In this document: one piece after another, positions 28,874 to 38,314 of the stretch
How positions within the stretch are numbered: position 1 is the first letter of the stretch
How the letters are laid out: every line of letters begins with the position of its first letter
NCBI GenBank assembly: GCA_012728595.1
Contig: JAAYEU010000006.1
Location: 1-47,487 of the forward strand
Source: Tissierellia bacterium
Lineage (GTDB): Bacteria; Bacillota; Clostridia; Tissierellales; Tepidimicrobiaceae
Length of the DNA stretch: 47,487 nt
Direction: 5' to 3'
The notes under the pieces: generated by a model
Told to the model about the DNA's origin: nothing
Seen by the model: the letters and a program-made list of their open reading frames with translations, nothing else
The model's database searches: none
Made by a program: the position numbers and the translations under genes

Positions 28874-30145
28874 ATGTGTTTTGAAGATAGGCTAGATAAT
28901 GGAATAAAAGTAGTTATGGAGAAAATCCCTATTGCTAAATCAGTTTCAATTGGCGTTTTTGTTAACGCCGGTATTATTAAAGAGGACAAGCAGATAAACG
29001 GTATATCCCACTTTATAGAACATATGTTATTTAAGGGGACAAAAAATAGATCAGCTATAGAAATTGCTCAAGCAATAGATAGTATAGGTGGTCAGATAAA
29101 TGCTTATACCAGCACCGAATACACTTGTTATTATATAAAGGTGTTAGATAAGCATTTACCGCTAGCTATTGAACTACTATCAGACATGATTACCAATTCC
29201 TTATTTGATGAAGAGGAAATAAATAAGGAGAAAGGGGTAGTTAAAGAGGAGATTAAGATGTATTTAGATTCACCAGAAGATGTAACATATGATCTATTAA
29301 GTGAGATGATGTTTGAAGGCACTCCATTGTCGTTACCAATATTGGGTAGTTATGATACTGTAGACAATCTAAATAGGGAAACTATATTGGAGTTTTATAA
29401 TAAAAACTACCTAGCTAATGATATGGTTATTTCAATAGCAGGAAATTTTGACTATAATGGTACCTTTAAATTGTTAAATGATTCTTTTAGAAGTGTTCCT
29501 GCTAAAAACAAGGTGGAAGACTTAAGTATAAATCCGAATTTTAAGCAAAAAGTAGATGGTTGCTATAAGGATATAGAACAGCTTAATTTCTGCATAGGAA
29601 TGAAAGGAATTAAACGAGATTCAGATGATATATATCCATTATTAATTATGAATAATATTTTTGGTGGAAGCATGAGTTCTAGGTTGTTTCAAAGGATTAG
29701 AGAGGAAAGGGGACTGGTCTACTCCATATACTCTCATATAGCTTCCTTTAAGGATACGGGCATATTTACCATATATGCAGGACTAGGAAGAGAACAATTA
29801 ATAGAAGTGGTACAGCTAATAAGAAAAAATATAGAAGATATGAAAAAGAATTTAATTACTAAGGATGAGCTAGAAAGATCTAAGGAACAGTTGAAGGGAA
29901 ATTACATTCTAGGCTTGGAAGGCACCTTTAGCCGTATGTTAGATTTAGGAAAATCTAAACTGCTATTAAATAGGATTGTAACATTAGATGAAGTATTGGA
30001 GAAAATTGATAGAGTAGAGATGGACGATATTGAAAGGGTGGTTCATAAAGTATTTAATAAAGATAAATATAATATTGCTTACGTTGGAAATGTTAATAAT
30101 AAAGAAAAAATTAACAATCAGCTAAAAGAAATACTACTTAATTGA
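28874..30145 (+). CDS. M16-family zinc metallopeptidase (MlpA/YmxG-like)
   Basis: 423-residue peptidase of the processing-peptidase family. The inverted zinc motif HFIEHMLFKGT (HxxEH) lies near residue 50, with the downstream Glu in the EEINKEKGVVKEEIKMYLD helix. The C-terminal half has the family's R/Y pair region (RLFQRIREERGLVYSIYSH). AGGAGGA precedes the ATG. Its place after a ylxY-like gene matches mlpA in B. subtilis. The substrate is unknown. Confidence 0.92.
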   Translation: MCFEDRLDNGIKVVMEKIPIAKSVSIGVFVNAGIIKEDKQINGISHFIEHMLFKGTKNRSAIEIAQAIDSIGGQINAYTSTEYTCYYIKVLDKHLPLAIELLSDMITNSLFDEEEINKEKGVVKEEIKMYLDSPEDVTYDLLSEMMFEGTPLSLPILGSYDTVDNLNRETILEFYNKNYLANDMVISIAGNFDYNGTFKLLNDSFRSVPAKNKVEDLSINPNFKQKVDGCYKDIEQLNFCIGMKGIKRDSDDIYPLLIMNNIFGGSMSSRLFQRIREERGLVYSIYSHIASFKDTGIFTIYAGLGREQLIEVVQLIRKNIEDMKKNLITKDELERSKEQLKGNYILGLEGTFSRMLDLGKSKLLLNRIVTLDEVLEKIDRVEMDDIERVVHKVFNKDKYNIAYVGNVNNKEKINNQLKEILLN

Positions 30146-30154
30146 GGTGATGTT

Positions 30155-30586
30155 ATGAAGATAAAAGTGGTAAACAAAAGCGATTTACCCCTTCCCAGCT
30201 ATAAGACGAAGGGATCTTCTGGTATGGATTTGTATGCAAATATCGATAAGCCCATTACAATCAAGCCCATGGAAAGGGTATTAATACCCACTGGATTATA
30301 TATATCCATCCCTGTTGGTTACGAAGCTCAAGTAAGGGCTAGAAGTGGACTTGCTATAAAACATGGTATAACTCTAGCTAATGGCATTGGCACAATTGAT
30401 AGTGACTACAGAGGGGAGATTGGGGTTATATTAATTAATTTAGGACAAGAAGCCTATACTATAAATAGGGGAGATAGAATTGCTCAGTTGGTAATAGTTA
30501 AATATGAAAGGGTAGAGTTTGAACTGGTTTCAGATTTAGATTCTACTGAGAGGGGTGAAGGGGGATTTGGCCATACGGGATATTAA
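30155..30586 (+). CDS. dut: dUTP diphosphatase
   Basis: Hydrolyses dUTP to dUMP, keeping uracil out of DNA and supplying dTMP synthesis. The 143-residue trimeric-type dUTPase has all five motifs: SSGMDLYAN, ARSGLAIKHG, GTIDSDYRGEIGVILIN, RIAQLVI and the C-terminal RGEGGFGHTGY. GAGGTGAT precedes the ATG. Its position between mlpA and ymxH differs from B. subtilis, where diaminopimelate and dipicolinate genes follow. Confidence 0.97.
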   Translation: MKIKVVNKSDLPLPSYKTKGSSGMDLYANIDKPITIKPMERVLIPTGLYISIPVGYEAQVRARSGLAIKHGITLANGIGTIDSDYRGEIGVILINLGQEAYTINRGDRIAQLVIVKYERVEFELVSDLDSTERGEGGFGHTGY

Positions 30587-30691
30587 TTCCCGGCCTTTAT
30601 ATATCATAACCAATGTTATCATAATTGATAATGACATATATCCATAAAAAAAGAATATATATAAAATATAAATAATTAAGAGGTGAGAAAT

Positions 30692-30931
30692 ATGACAATT
30701 CTACTCAGCGAATTAGGAGGAAAGGAAATAATAAATTTAAATAATGGCCAACGTTTAGGCATAATTGCTGATTCAGATATTGTAGTAGATGAAAAAACTG
30801 GAAAAATATTAACTCTATTAGTTCCTGAAAACAAATTTCAGATAAAGCTATTCTCTGATAGTTCAACTATAGAAATTCCTTGGCATACAATAAGGAAAAT
30901 TGGTAATGATATGATAATAGTAGAATTATAG
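30692..30931 (+). CDS. YlmC/YmxH-family PRC-barrel-like protein
   Basis: 79-residue protein with the YlmC/YmxH pattern: LLSELGGKEIINLNNGQRLG, then SDIVVDEKTGKILTLLVP and IPWHTIRKIGNDMIIVEL. The family is linked to sporulation in clostridia and bacilli, but its molecular role is not established. The start is ATG 30692 after GAGGTGA; the in-frame GTG at 30683 lies within that ribosome site. B. subtilis ymxH also follows mlpA. Confidence 0.88.
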   Translation: MTILLSELGGKEIINLNNGQRLGIIADSDIVVDEKTGKILTLLVPENKFQIKLFSDSSTIEIPWHTIRKIGNDMIIVEL

Positions 30932-31001
30932 GCAGTTTGAGCATATAAAAAATTGATATGCGAAAACTATTAATAAATAATACATTTATGGAGGTTTAAA
31001 A

Positions 31002-31682
31002 GTGGGAAAAGATGCAGGGCAAGAAAATAAAGATATAATTGAAAAGGTGAAGGAATTAGGTACACCAAACACATCAACTTTCCAAAACAATATACAGTTT
31101 ATCTCTATAATTGGAGAGATAGAAGGTCACAATATTTCGCCAAGTGATAAAAAAACAACTAAGTATGAGCATATTATACCTATGTTAATTGCAGCCACTC
31201 AAGATTCTAAGATTGAAGGGATATTTGTTATTTTGAACACGATAGGAGGAGATGTTGAAGCGGGATTAGCTCTGGCTGAGATGATTAATTCCATAGAGAA
31301 GCCAAAAATTTCTTTGGTATTAGGGGGTGGTCATAGTATAGGAGTTCCCTTAGCAACAGCATCAGATTACTCCTTTATAGTTCCTTCTGCAGCTATGACT
31401 ATTCATCCAATTAGAACTACAGGCTTGGTTATTGGAGTTCCTCAGACCTTTAGATATTTTGAAAAGATGCAGAAGAGAATTATAAACTTTATATTAAGGA
31501 CATCTAAAATTGAAAAAGACGTATTGATAGATTTAATGTATTCTACGGATGAAATTGCTAATGATGTAGGTACAATATTAATTGGCAAGGAGGCTGTTGA
31601 TGTTGGATTAATTGATGAAGTGGGTGGATTTAATCAAGCCTTGAAGAAGTTAAATAGCCTGATTGAAGCCAAAAAGCAATAG
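31002..31682 (+). CDS. ClpP-family serine protease (TepA-like)
   Basis: 226-residue ClpP-fold protein similar to B. subtilis TepA/YmfB. Visible are the oligomerisation/oxyanion segment NTIGGDVEAGLALAEMI, the catalytic Ser in GGGHSIGVPLA and His in MTIHPIR; the third residue is probably Asp in the C-terminal helix region. No export signal is seen, so it is cytoplasmic. The GTG start follows TGGAGG. A possible promoter (TTGATA 30953-30958, 17 bases, AATAAT) lies upstream. tepA-ftsK/spoIIIE is also the order in B. subtilis. Confidence 0.9.
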   Translation: MGKDAGQENKDIIEKVKELGTPNTSTFQNNIQFISIIGEIEGHNISPSDKKTTKYEHIIPMLIAATQDSKIEGIFVILNTIGGDVEAGLALAEMINSIEKPKISLVLGGGHSIGVPLATASDYSFIVPSAAMTIHPIRTTGLVIGVPQTFRYFEKMQKRIINFILRTSKIEKDVLIDLMYSTDEIANDVGTILIGKEAVDVGLIDEVGGFNQALKKLNSLIEAKKQ

Positions 31683-31784
31683 TATAACTACCATATTTAT
31701 GCTATAATAACATGAGAAAAGAATTTTAAAAGGGGGTCAGTTTTTACTTTTGTCTTAATTTAAGATTAAGGTCGGTTATTATGA

Positions 31785-31790
31785 TATAAT
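31785..31790 (+). promoter_or_regulatory. Possible extended -10 promoter element before ftsK
   Basis: TATAAT at 31785-31790 with an upstream TG (31782-31783), about 60 bases before ftsK. No convincing -35 is present. Confidence 0.35.
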
Positions 31791-31848
31791 TAAGTTTAGA
31801 TATAACTATCTAAAGATAAGACAAGCTATCCTACAGGTGGTGATTTAA

Positions 31849-34002
31849 TTGTCAAGGAAGAAAAGTAAAAAGAATAAAGAAATGGCTAGAGAGGTCATGG
31901 GTATTATAATTATATTTTTTGGGATACTTGCATCTATCAGCTTAATTAGCCATAAAACTGGCATAGTAGGAATTTTTTTGAGAAATATATTTTTTACTTT
32001 GATGGGTTTTGGAGGTTACATATTTCCCTTAATAATAATTGCAGTAGGTATATTATTGATAATAAACAAGCTGGATATAGACAATGATATAAAATCTGTT
32101 TACTTACTAATTTTATTTTTTTGCTTTTTAACTTTATTAGACATAAATTCAGAAACTGGTACAAGTTTTTCCGATAAACTTACCAATTCAATGGAATTAA
32201 GTAGCAGAGGACTAGGCGGTGGGGCTATTGGAGCTATTTTCGGATTTGCTTTTTTAAAACTGTTTGGTTCCATAGGCTCATACACTATCATTGCATTTAT
32301 TATTTTAATAACTATATTGCTCTTTACTGAGATACGTCTCATAGATTTTGTCAAAAGAATTAAATTTAAAAATAGGCTTAAGAAAAAGGGAACCAAAGTT
32401 AAAACTAGGGAGAAAACTGAGGAGAAAAAGTTAGTAGAGGAAAATAATGAAAAAGTTCATTGCAGTAAAGAAATAGTGATTCATGACCATACAAAAAATG
32501 AGGAATATGAATTTGAAGGTCCAAAGACTATACATACTGAAATGAAAATTAATAACAATTCTAATTCTATAGAGAATTACACATTGCCCCCTCTAGATTT
32601 ATTAGAAGATGTAGATAATCATACAGATTCATTTAGTAAAAAGGAAGTCCTTAACAATGCGGTTAAAATTGAGGAAACTTTAAGAAATTTTGGCATTGAA
32701 GCAAGTGTAGTCCAAATTAATAAGGGACCTACTATAACTTGTTATGAAGTTCAACCAGCCCCAGGAGTGAAAGTGAGTAGAATTGTAAACTTATCAGACG
32801 ATCTTGCTTTAAGTTTAGCCACTTCTGATATAAGAGTTGAAGCTCCAATTCCTGGAAAGTCAGCAGTAGGTATCGAGGTGCCGAACAGAATTAAGGACAA
32901 TGTTGGATTAAAAGAGCTATTACAATCTGACGAATACATATCCTTAAATAGCAATGTACCCTTATTATTGGGTAAAGACATTAGCGGAAAGCCAATTGTC
33001 TCTAGTATTGATAAAATGCCCCACCTTCTAATCGCAGGAGCAACAGGCTCTGGTAAAAGTGTATGTATAAATACAATTATTATGAGCATATTATATAAAG
33101 CTCATCCAGACGAGGTAAAATTATTGCTTATAGATCCAAAGGTAGTGGAGTTAAGTATCTATAATGGTATTCCACACCTATTAATACCGGTAGTTACAGA
33201 ACCAAAAAAGGCTGCTGCAGCCCTTAATTGGGCTGTAGATGAGATGGAAAGAAGATATAAACTGTTTGCCAAAAATAATGTAAGGGATATTATAGCCTAT
33301 AATGAAAAGTTTAAAGATTCTAAAGATGAGAAACTACCGAATATAGTTATTATAATAGATGAATTAGCAGACTTAATGTTGGTGGCTGCAAATGAGATAG
33401 AAGATTTTATATGTAGATTAGCTCAAATGGCAAGAGCAGCAGGAATATACCTAATTGTTGCCACCCAAAGGCCATCAGTAGATGTTATAACTGGTACTAT
33501 AAAGGCTAATATACCTTCTAGGATATCCTTCGCTGTATCTTCACAAGCAGATTCAAGGACTATATTGGATATGGCTGGTGCTGAAAAATTGTTGGGCAAA
33601 GGAGACATGCTCTTTTATCCATCAAATTTACCTAAACCAATAAGAGTACAGGGAGCTTTTATTAGCGATAAAGAAGTTGAAAGAGTAGTAGACTACTTGA
33701 AAGCTCAGAGCATGGCTGAATACGACGATGAGATAATAGAGACTATAGAAAGTGAAGTGGAATTGGATGGTCTTTTAGAAAATTATGACTCACTGTTGCC
33801 TGATGCTGCATATTTAGTTGTAGAAGAGGGACAGGCTTCTATATCCTTATTACAGCGAAAGCTAAAGATTGGCTATGCTAGAGCTGCCAGAATAGTGGAT
33901 GAAATGGAAAATATGGGCATTGTAGGCGGACATGAAGGAAGTAAACCAAGAAAAGTCCTTGTTTCAAAAGAAGAAATTAATTCTATATTTGGGGAGAGAT
34001 AA
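31849..34002 (+). CDS. FtsK/SpoIIIE DNA translocase
   Basis: Membrane-anchored ATP-driven DNA pump for chromosome segregation at division or sporulation septa. The 717 residues start with about four transmembrane helices (residues 15 to about 165), then a short charged linker. The motor follows: Walker [13 protein letters not shown] (about 402), Walker B region [13 protein letters not shown] (about 502) and [15 protein letters not shown]-type segment ([15 protein letters not shown]). The C-terminal gamma winged helix includes [20 protein letters not shown]. The TTG start follows GGTGGTGAT. It is at the B. subtilis spoIIIE position, but FtsK versus SpoIIIE function cannot be told from sequence alone. 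Confidence 0.96.
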   Translation: MSRKKSKKNKEMAREVMGIIIIFFGILASISLISHKTGIVGIFLRNIFFTLMGFGGYIFPLIIIAVGILLIINKLDIDNDIKSVYLLILFFCFLTLLDINSETGTSFSDKLTNSMELSSRGLGGGAIGAIFGFAFLKLFGSIGSYTIIAFIILITILLFTEIRLIDFVKRIKFKNRLKKKGTKVKTREKTEEKKLVEENNEKVHCSKEIVIHDHTKNEEYEFEGPKTIHTEMKINNNSNSIENYTLPPLDLLEDVDNHTDSFSKKEVLNNAVKIEETLRNFGIEASVVQINKGPTITCYEVQPAPGVKVSRIVNLSDDLALSLATSDIRVEAPIPGKSAVGIEVPNRIKDNVGLKELLQSDEYISLNSNVPLLLGKDISGKPIVSSIDKMPHLLIAGATGSGKSVCINTIIMSILYKAHPDEVKLLLIDPKVVELSIYNGIPHLLIPVVTEPKKAAAALNWAVDEMERRYKLFAKNNVRDIIAYNEKFKDSKDEKLPNIVIIIDELADLMLVAANEIEDFICRLAQMARAAGIYLIVATQRPSVDVITGTIKANIPSRISFAVSSQADSRTILDMAGAEKLLGKGDMLFYPSNLPKPIRVQGAFISDKEVERVVDYLKAQSMAEYDDEIIETIESEVELDGLLENYDSLLPDAAYLVVEEGQASISLLQRKLKIGYARAARIVDEMENMGIVGGHEGSKPRKVLVSKEEINSIFGER

Positions 34003-34005
34003 TTT

Positions 34006-35334
34006 ATGGATAAATTAAAAGTTTTTTTAATTACATTGGGATGCTCTAAAAATGAAATCGATTCAGAATTGATGATTGGCCTTTTGAAAAGGAGCAACTA
34101 TATACTATCGAGTTCTTTGGAGGATGCAGATATTATAATAGTCAACACCTGTGGCTTTATAAAAGCAGCAAAAGAAGAATCTATTGAAACTATTTGGGAA
34201 ATAACCGAATATAAAAATATAGGAAAGTGTAAATATATAATATTAGCAGGCTGTCTTGCAGAAAGGTATTCAGAAGAATTGCTAGACGAGATAGATGAGA
34301 TCGATGGCATTATTGGTACTGGCAATATAGGAGAAATAGATAAACTCATAAAAAGGTTGGAAAAAGGAGAAAGAAAGATTAAAATAACGGAAAATATTAA
34401 CGAGAGTTATTTAGAAAACGTTGAAAGACAGAGCTTTAGAACGACAGAATACGTTAAGATATCCGAAGGGTGTGACAATCACTGTAGCTATTGTATAATA
34501 CCAAAGCTAAGAGGTAAACATAGGAGCCGAAAAATAGAAGATATAATGGATGAAGTTAAATATTTAGTCGATAATGGTGTTAAGGAAGTAATTTTAATCG
34601 GACAAAATATTACCGATTATGGAATAGATTTATATGGAGAATATCGACTGTATGAGCTATTAGATAATTTAAATAATATTGAGGGTCTAAAATGGATAAG
34701 ATTACATTATCTATATCCAGATAATATATCTTCGCGACTAATTCATTCCATAAAAAATAACGAAAAGGTTGTGAAATATTTAGATATACCCTTACAACAT
34801 ATAAATAATGAAATTTTGAAAAAAATGAACAGGAGGACAACTAAAGAGGAGATAGAGAATTTAATATACAGGTTAAGAAAGGAGATACCAGAAATTATAT
34901 TAAGGACTACTTTTATAGTAGGCTTTCCTGGCGAAGATGATGCTAAATTCGAGGAACTATATCAATTTGTAGAGAAGATTAAGTTTGATAGGTTAGGGGT
35001 TTTCACCTATTCTAGAGAGGAAGGTACTCCTGCATACAATTTTCCTAACCAGTTAGATGAAAAAATTAAGGAAGATAGAAGAAATGCTATTATGGAATTG
35101 CAGCAAAAGATTTCATACCACTTAAACAAGAAAAAGGTTGGAAATATATACGAGGTTTTAATTGAAGAAGAAAATGGAGATGGAATATATATAGGTAGAA
35201 GCTATATGGACAGTCCAGAGATAGATGGTATTATATATATAAGGTCTGATAAGGCTTTACAGACAGGTGACTTTATAAAAGTTTTAATTACCGATTGTTT
35301 AGAATATGATTTGATTGGGGAGATGGTAGAATGA
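34006..35334 (+). CDS. rimO: Ribosomal protein S12 methylthiotransferase RimO
   Basis: Radical-SAM enzyme that methylthiolates an Asp of ribosomal protein S12. The 442 residues include an N-terminal MTTase domain with three cluster Cys (LGCSKNEID, NTCGF, AGCLAERY), the radical-SAM motif CDNHCSYC with KLRGKHRSR, and a C-terminal TRAM domain. The RimO rather than MiaB assignment rests on overall style (LITLGCSKNEIDSE). Its stop overlaps the pgsA start (ATGA), indicating coupling. Confidence 0.94.
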   Translation: MDKLKVFLITLGCSKNEIDSELMIGLLKRSNYILSSSLEDADIIIVNTCGFIKAAKEESIETIWEITEYKNIGKCKYIILAGCLAERYSEELLDEIDEIDGIIGTGNIGEIDKLIKRLEKGERKIKITENINESYLENVERQSFRTTEYVKISEGCDNHCSYCIIPKLRGKHRSRKIEDIMDEVKYLVDNGVKEVILIGQNITDYGIDLYGEYRLYELLDNLNNIEGLKWIRLHYLYPDNISSRLIHSIKNNEKVVKYLDIPLQHINNEILKKMNRRTTKEEIENLIYRLRKEIPEIILRTTFIVGFPGEDDAKFEELYQFVEKIKFDRLGVFTYSREEGTPAYNFPNQLDEKIKEDRRNAIMELQQKISYHLNKKKVGNIYEVLIEEENGDGIYIGRSYMDSPEIDGIIYIRSDKALQTGDFIKVLITDCLEYDLIGEMVE

Positions 35335-35876
35335 ATTTAGCAAATAAGATCACTTTGCTCCGAGTCTTTATGATACCTGTTTTCCTTATAGTTTTATTTT
35401 CTGACTTTAAAAATAATCATTATCTAGCGGGTTTGATATTTGCTGTAGCATCGGGAACTGACGGCTTAGATGGCTATATTGCTAGGCATAGAGGGCAGGT
35501 AACTACCTTTGGAAAATTCATAGACCCTCTAGCTGACAAAATATTAGTGTCGGCAGCTTTAATATCTTTAGTCCAATTAGGACAGGTGCCAGCTTGGATT
35601 GTAATAATAATAATTGCTAGGGAGTTCACAATTACTGGTTTTAGAATTATAGCTGCTTCTGAAGGAATTACTATAGCTGCTAGTTCTTTAGGCAAGATTA
35701 AAACAATTACCCAAATAATTGCTATTATAAGCCTCTTAATAAAGAATTTCCCCTTTAGTTTGATAAATCTTCCGTTTGATTATATTATGTTGTATATCTC
35801 ACTGTTTTTCACAGTATTATCTGGTGCAGACTATCTATATAAAAACAGGCATGTATTACTGGTAAGCAAAAAATAG
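35331..35876 (+). CDS. pgsA: CDP-diacylglycerol-glycerol-3-phosphate 3-phosphatidyltransferase
   Basis: Membrane enzyme of phosphatidylglycerol synthesis, using the product of CdsA encoded upstream. The 181 residues carry the full CDP-alcohol phosphotransferase signature D-x2-DG-x2-AR-x8-G-x3-D-x3-D in GTDGLDGYIARHRG and TTFGKFIDPLADK, and several hydrophobic helices. The ATG overlaps the rimO stop codon by four bases. The rimO-pgsA-cinA-recA order is typical of Firmicutes. Confidence 0.96.
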   Translation: MNLANKITLLRVFMIPVFLIVLFSDFKNNHYLAGLIFAVASGTDGLDGYIARHRGQVTTFGKFIDPLADKILVSAALISLVQLGQVPAWIVIIIIAREFTITGFRIIAASEGITIAASSLGKIKTITQIIAIISLLIKNFPFSLINLPFDYIMLYISLFFTVLSGADYLYKNRHVLLVSKK

Positions 35877-35889
35877 TAGAGGTGTTATC

Positions 35890-37107
35890 ATGAAAGCAGA
35901 GATTATATCAGTAGGAACGGAGCTAATATTAGGTAACATATTAAATACCAATACTTATTACCTATCCAAAAGACTATGGGAAATCGGCATTGAGGTTTTA
36001 TACCATACTTCCATAAAAGATGAACCTAAGTTTTTAGAAGAGGCGCTAAATATTGCTTTAGGAAGGGCAGATCTTTTAATTTTTACTGGTGGATTAGGGC
36101 CTACATCCGATGATATGACTAAAGAAGTTATTTGTAAAACTTTAGGAATAGATATGGAACTAAATAAAGAGGCAGAAAAAGATATAAAGGATTACTTTTA
36201 CAGCCTTAATAGGCCAATGTCAGGTAATAATATAAAGCAAGCTTATTTACCAAAAGGTGCCCAATACTTAATCAATGAAATTGGCACTGCCCCTGGTGTC
36301 TATATAGAAAATAGTGGTAAGAAGATAATAATGCTGCCCGGTCCTCCTAAAGAAATGAAGCTAATGTTTAACAAATATGTAATTCCGTTAATTAAGCAGG
36401 ACTATATTATAAAAGTCCAAACTATCAACACCATTGGCATAGGCGAATCCTCTTTAGAAACCATATTGATGGATCTAACCAGCTCTAAAAACCCAACAAT
36501 AGCAACCTATCCCAAAGAAGGCCAAGTAGATATAAAATTGGTAGCAAAAGGATATGATGAAGATAAGGTTGACTGTTTGTTAAAAGAAATGAAAGAAAGG
36601 ATAAGCGGCAGAATATCCGAGTACATTTATAGTTATAAGGATGAAAAGATTGAAGAGGTAATAGTAAACAAGTTAAAAAGAAAGAAGCTAAAAATAGCAA
36701 TATGTGAATCTTGTACGGGAGGCCTTATAACTTCAAAATTAACTAAGATTCCGGGAGTATCGGAAGTTCTTGAAAGAGGAATTGTTACTTATTCTAACAA
36801 GTCTAAAGTAGAAGAAGTCAATGTAAATAAAACTACTTTAGACAAATATGGCGCAGTAAGTGAAGAAGTTGCATTAGAGATGGCACAAGGGATACTTGAA
36901 AAAGCAGGCGTAGATATAGCTGTATCCACCACTGGTATAGCTGGACCTACCGGTGGCTCTAATAAGAAACCTATAGGCCTTGTTTACATAGGTATTGCTA
37001 CTAGAAATAGTTCCTATGCAATTAAATCCATATTTAAAGGGGATAGAGAATCTATACAAAAGAGGGCAGCCTTAAAAGTTTTTGACGAATTGAGGAAAAT
37101 ATTATAA
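35890..37107 (+). CDS. cinA: CinA-family competence/damage-inducible protein
   Basis: 405-residue two-domain protein. The N-terminal molybdopterin-binding-like domain has ISVGTELILGNILNTN and FTGGLGPTSDDMTKE. The C-terminal CinA domain, linked to NMN amidase activity in several bacteria, has AICESCTGGLITSKLT and STTGIAGPTGGSNKKP. AGAGGTG precedes the ATG. It lies just upstream of recA, as in Bacillus and Streptococcus, though recA here has its own SOS promoter. Confidence 0.95.
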   Translation: MKAEIISVGTELILGNILNTNTYYLSKRLWEIGIEVLYHTSIKDEPKFLEEALNIALGRADLLIFTGGLGPTSDDMTKEVICKTLGIDMELNKEAEKDIKDYFYSLNRPMSGNNIKQAYLPKGAQYLINEIGTAPGVYIENSGKKIIMLPGPPKEMKLMFNKYVIPLIKQDYIIKVQTINTIGIGESSLETILMDLTSSKNPTIATYPKEGQVDIKLVAKGYDEDKVDCLLKEMKERISGRISEYIYSYKDEKIEEVIVNKLKRKKLKIAICESCTGGLITSKLTKIPGVSEVLERGIVTYSNKSKVEEVNVNKTTLDKYGAVSEEVALEMAQGILEKAGVDIAVSTTGIAGPTGGSNKKPIGLVYIGIATRNSSYAIKSIFKGDRESIQKRAALKVFDELRKIL

Positions 37108-37125
37108 TTTAATTACTATTATCAA

Positions 37126-37154
37126 TTGACTAAAATAGAAAAATATAGTACAAT
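37126..37154 (+). promoter_or_regulatory. Promoter of recA
   Basis: TTGACT at 37126-37131, a 17-base spacer and TACAAT at 37149-37154: a strong sigma-A match. The start point would be near 37161, inside the SOS box. Confidence 0.85.
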
Positions 37155-37161
37155 TTATACA

Positions 37162-37173
37162 GAACTAATGTTC
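37162..37173 (+). promoter_or_regulatory. LexA (DinR-type) SOS box upstream of recA
   Basis: GAACTAATGTTC is a perfect GAAC-N4-GTTC palindrome matching the Gram-positive LexA operator. It sits 8 bases after the -10 element, so a bound repressor would block transcription initiation. This indicates DNA-damage induction of recA. Confidence 0.9.
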
Positions 37174-37215
37174 CAATTCAATAAAAGGTGGTGAATCCAG
37201 TTAATCTGGGAAAAC

Positions 37216-38259
37216 ATGGTTAATAAAAGCGAGAAAAGTAAAGCATTAGATGTGGCTATTAGCCAAATTGAAAAACAGTTTGGTAAAGGCTCAATAATGA
37301 GATTAGGTGACACAAAGATTGAAAAGATGGAAGTAATTCCAACCGGCTCTTTAGAACTGGATATTGCTTTAGGTATTGGAGGTCTACCAAGAGGTAGAAT
37401 CGTTGAAATCTTTGGGCCAGAGTCTTCAGGTAAGACTACTGTAGCTTTACATGCCGTAGCAGAAGCACAAAGAATTGGTGGTATAGCAGCCTTTATAGAT
37501 GCCGAACATGCATTAGATCCAAACTATGCAAAAAAACTAGGTGTAGATGTGGAAAATCTTGTAGTATCTCAACCAGATACTGGGGAACAAGCTTTGGAGA
37601 TTGCAGAGGCTTTAGTAAGGAGCGGAGCAGTAGATATTATAGTGGTAGATTCAGTTGCTGCTTTAGTACCTAAAGCGGAAATAGAAGGAGAAATGGGTGA
37701 TAGCCATGTAGGATTACAAGCAAGACTTATGTCCCAAGCTTTAAGAAAATTAACTGGCGCCATTAATAAATCTAATTCCATAGTGATATTCATAAATCAG
37801 CTTAGGGAAAAGGTAGGAGTAATGTTTGGTAATCCTGAAACCACTACTGGTGGAAGGGCTCTTAAGTTTTATTCTAGCATCCGATTAGATGTCAGAAGAG
37901 TGGATTCAATAAAACAAGGTGATAATGTTATTGGCAATAGAACAAGGGTAAGAGTTGTAAAAAACAAACTAGCCCCACCTTTCAAACAGGCTGAATTTGA
38001 CATAATGTATGGTGTTGGTATTTCTAAAGAAGGAAATATCTTAGACACCGGTGTGACGGCTGAAGTAATAAATAAATCTGGATCTTGGTATAGTTATGGA
38101 GAACATAGATTAGGCCAGGGTAGAGAAAATGCTAAAGAATTTTTAAAGGATAATCCTGATATTGCCTTAGAAATTGAAAATAAAATTCGAGAAAAATTTG
38201 GCCTGGTAGGTGTAGAGGAGAAGAAAAAGGAAGAAGACAAAGGAAGAAGACAAAGTTAA
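37216..38259 (+). CDS. recA: DNA recombinase RecA
   Basis: Strand-exchange protein and LexA co-protease. The 347 residues include [20 protein letters not shown], Walker [13 protein letters not shown], Walker [13 protein letters not shown] and loop L2 around [21 protein letters not shown]. Length is normal with a charged C-terminal tail. The ATG at 37216 lacks a nearby strong ribosome site: the good AAAGGTGGTGA match (37184-37194) is about 21 bases upstream with a small inverted repeat between. No recX follows; a nuclease/ATPase module does. Confidence 0.98.
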   Translation: MVNKSEKSKALDVAISQIEKQFGKGSIMRLGDTKIEKMEVIPTGSLELDIALGIGGLPRGRIVEIFGPESSGKTTVALHAVAEAQRIGGIAAFIDAEHALDPNYAKKLGVDVENLVVSQPDTGEQALEIAEALVRSGAVDIIVVDSVAALVPKAEIEGEMGDSHVGLQARLMSQALRKLTGAINKSNSIVIFINQLREKVGVMFGNPETTTGGRALKFYSSIRLDVRRVDSIKQGDNVIGNRTRVRVVKNKLAPPFKQAEFDIMYGVGISKEGNILDTGVTAEVINKSGSWYSYGEHRLGQGRENAKEFLKDNPDIALEIENKIREKFGLVGVEEKKKEEDKGRRQS

Positions 38260-38269
38260 TAATGAAAAA

Positions 38270-38298
38270 AAATAAACCTCCTTTTAGGAGGTTTATTT
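38270..38298 (+). terminator. Terminator after recA
   Basis: 13-base perfect stem (38270-38282 with 38286-38298) and a 3-base loop, with A-rich and T-rich outer arms, so it could work in both directions. It separates recA from the nuclease module. Confidence 0.85.
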
Positions 38299-38314
38299 CT
38301 AAGGGGTGTCAATT

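Noticed and set aside
30616-30631. TTATCA-TAAT-TGATAA palindrome between dut and the YlmC-like gene, resembling a Fur-type site
   Set aside because: Only partial agreement with the 7-1-7 Fur pattern, in very AT-rich DNA and beside genes with no metal link.
30941-30961. GCATAT...ATATGC inverted repeat before the ClpP-like gene
   Set aside because: Only 6 AT-rich pairs and no T-tract; too weak to call a terminator.
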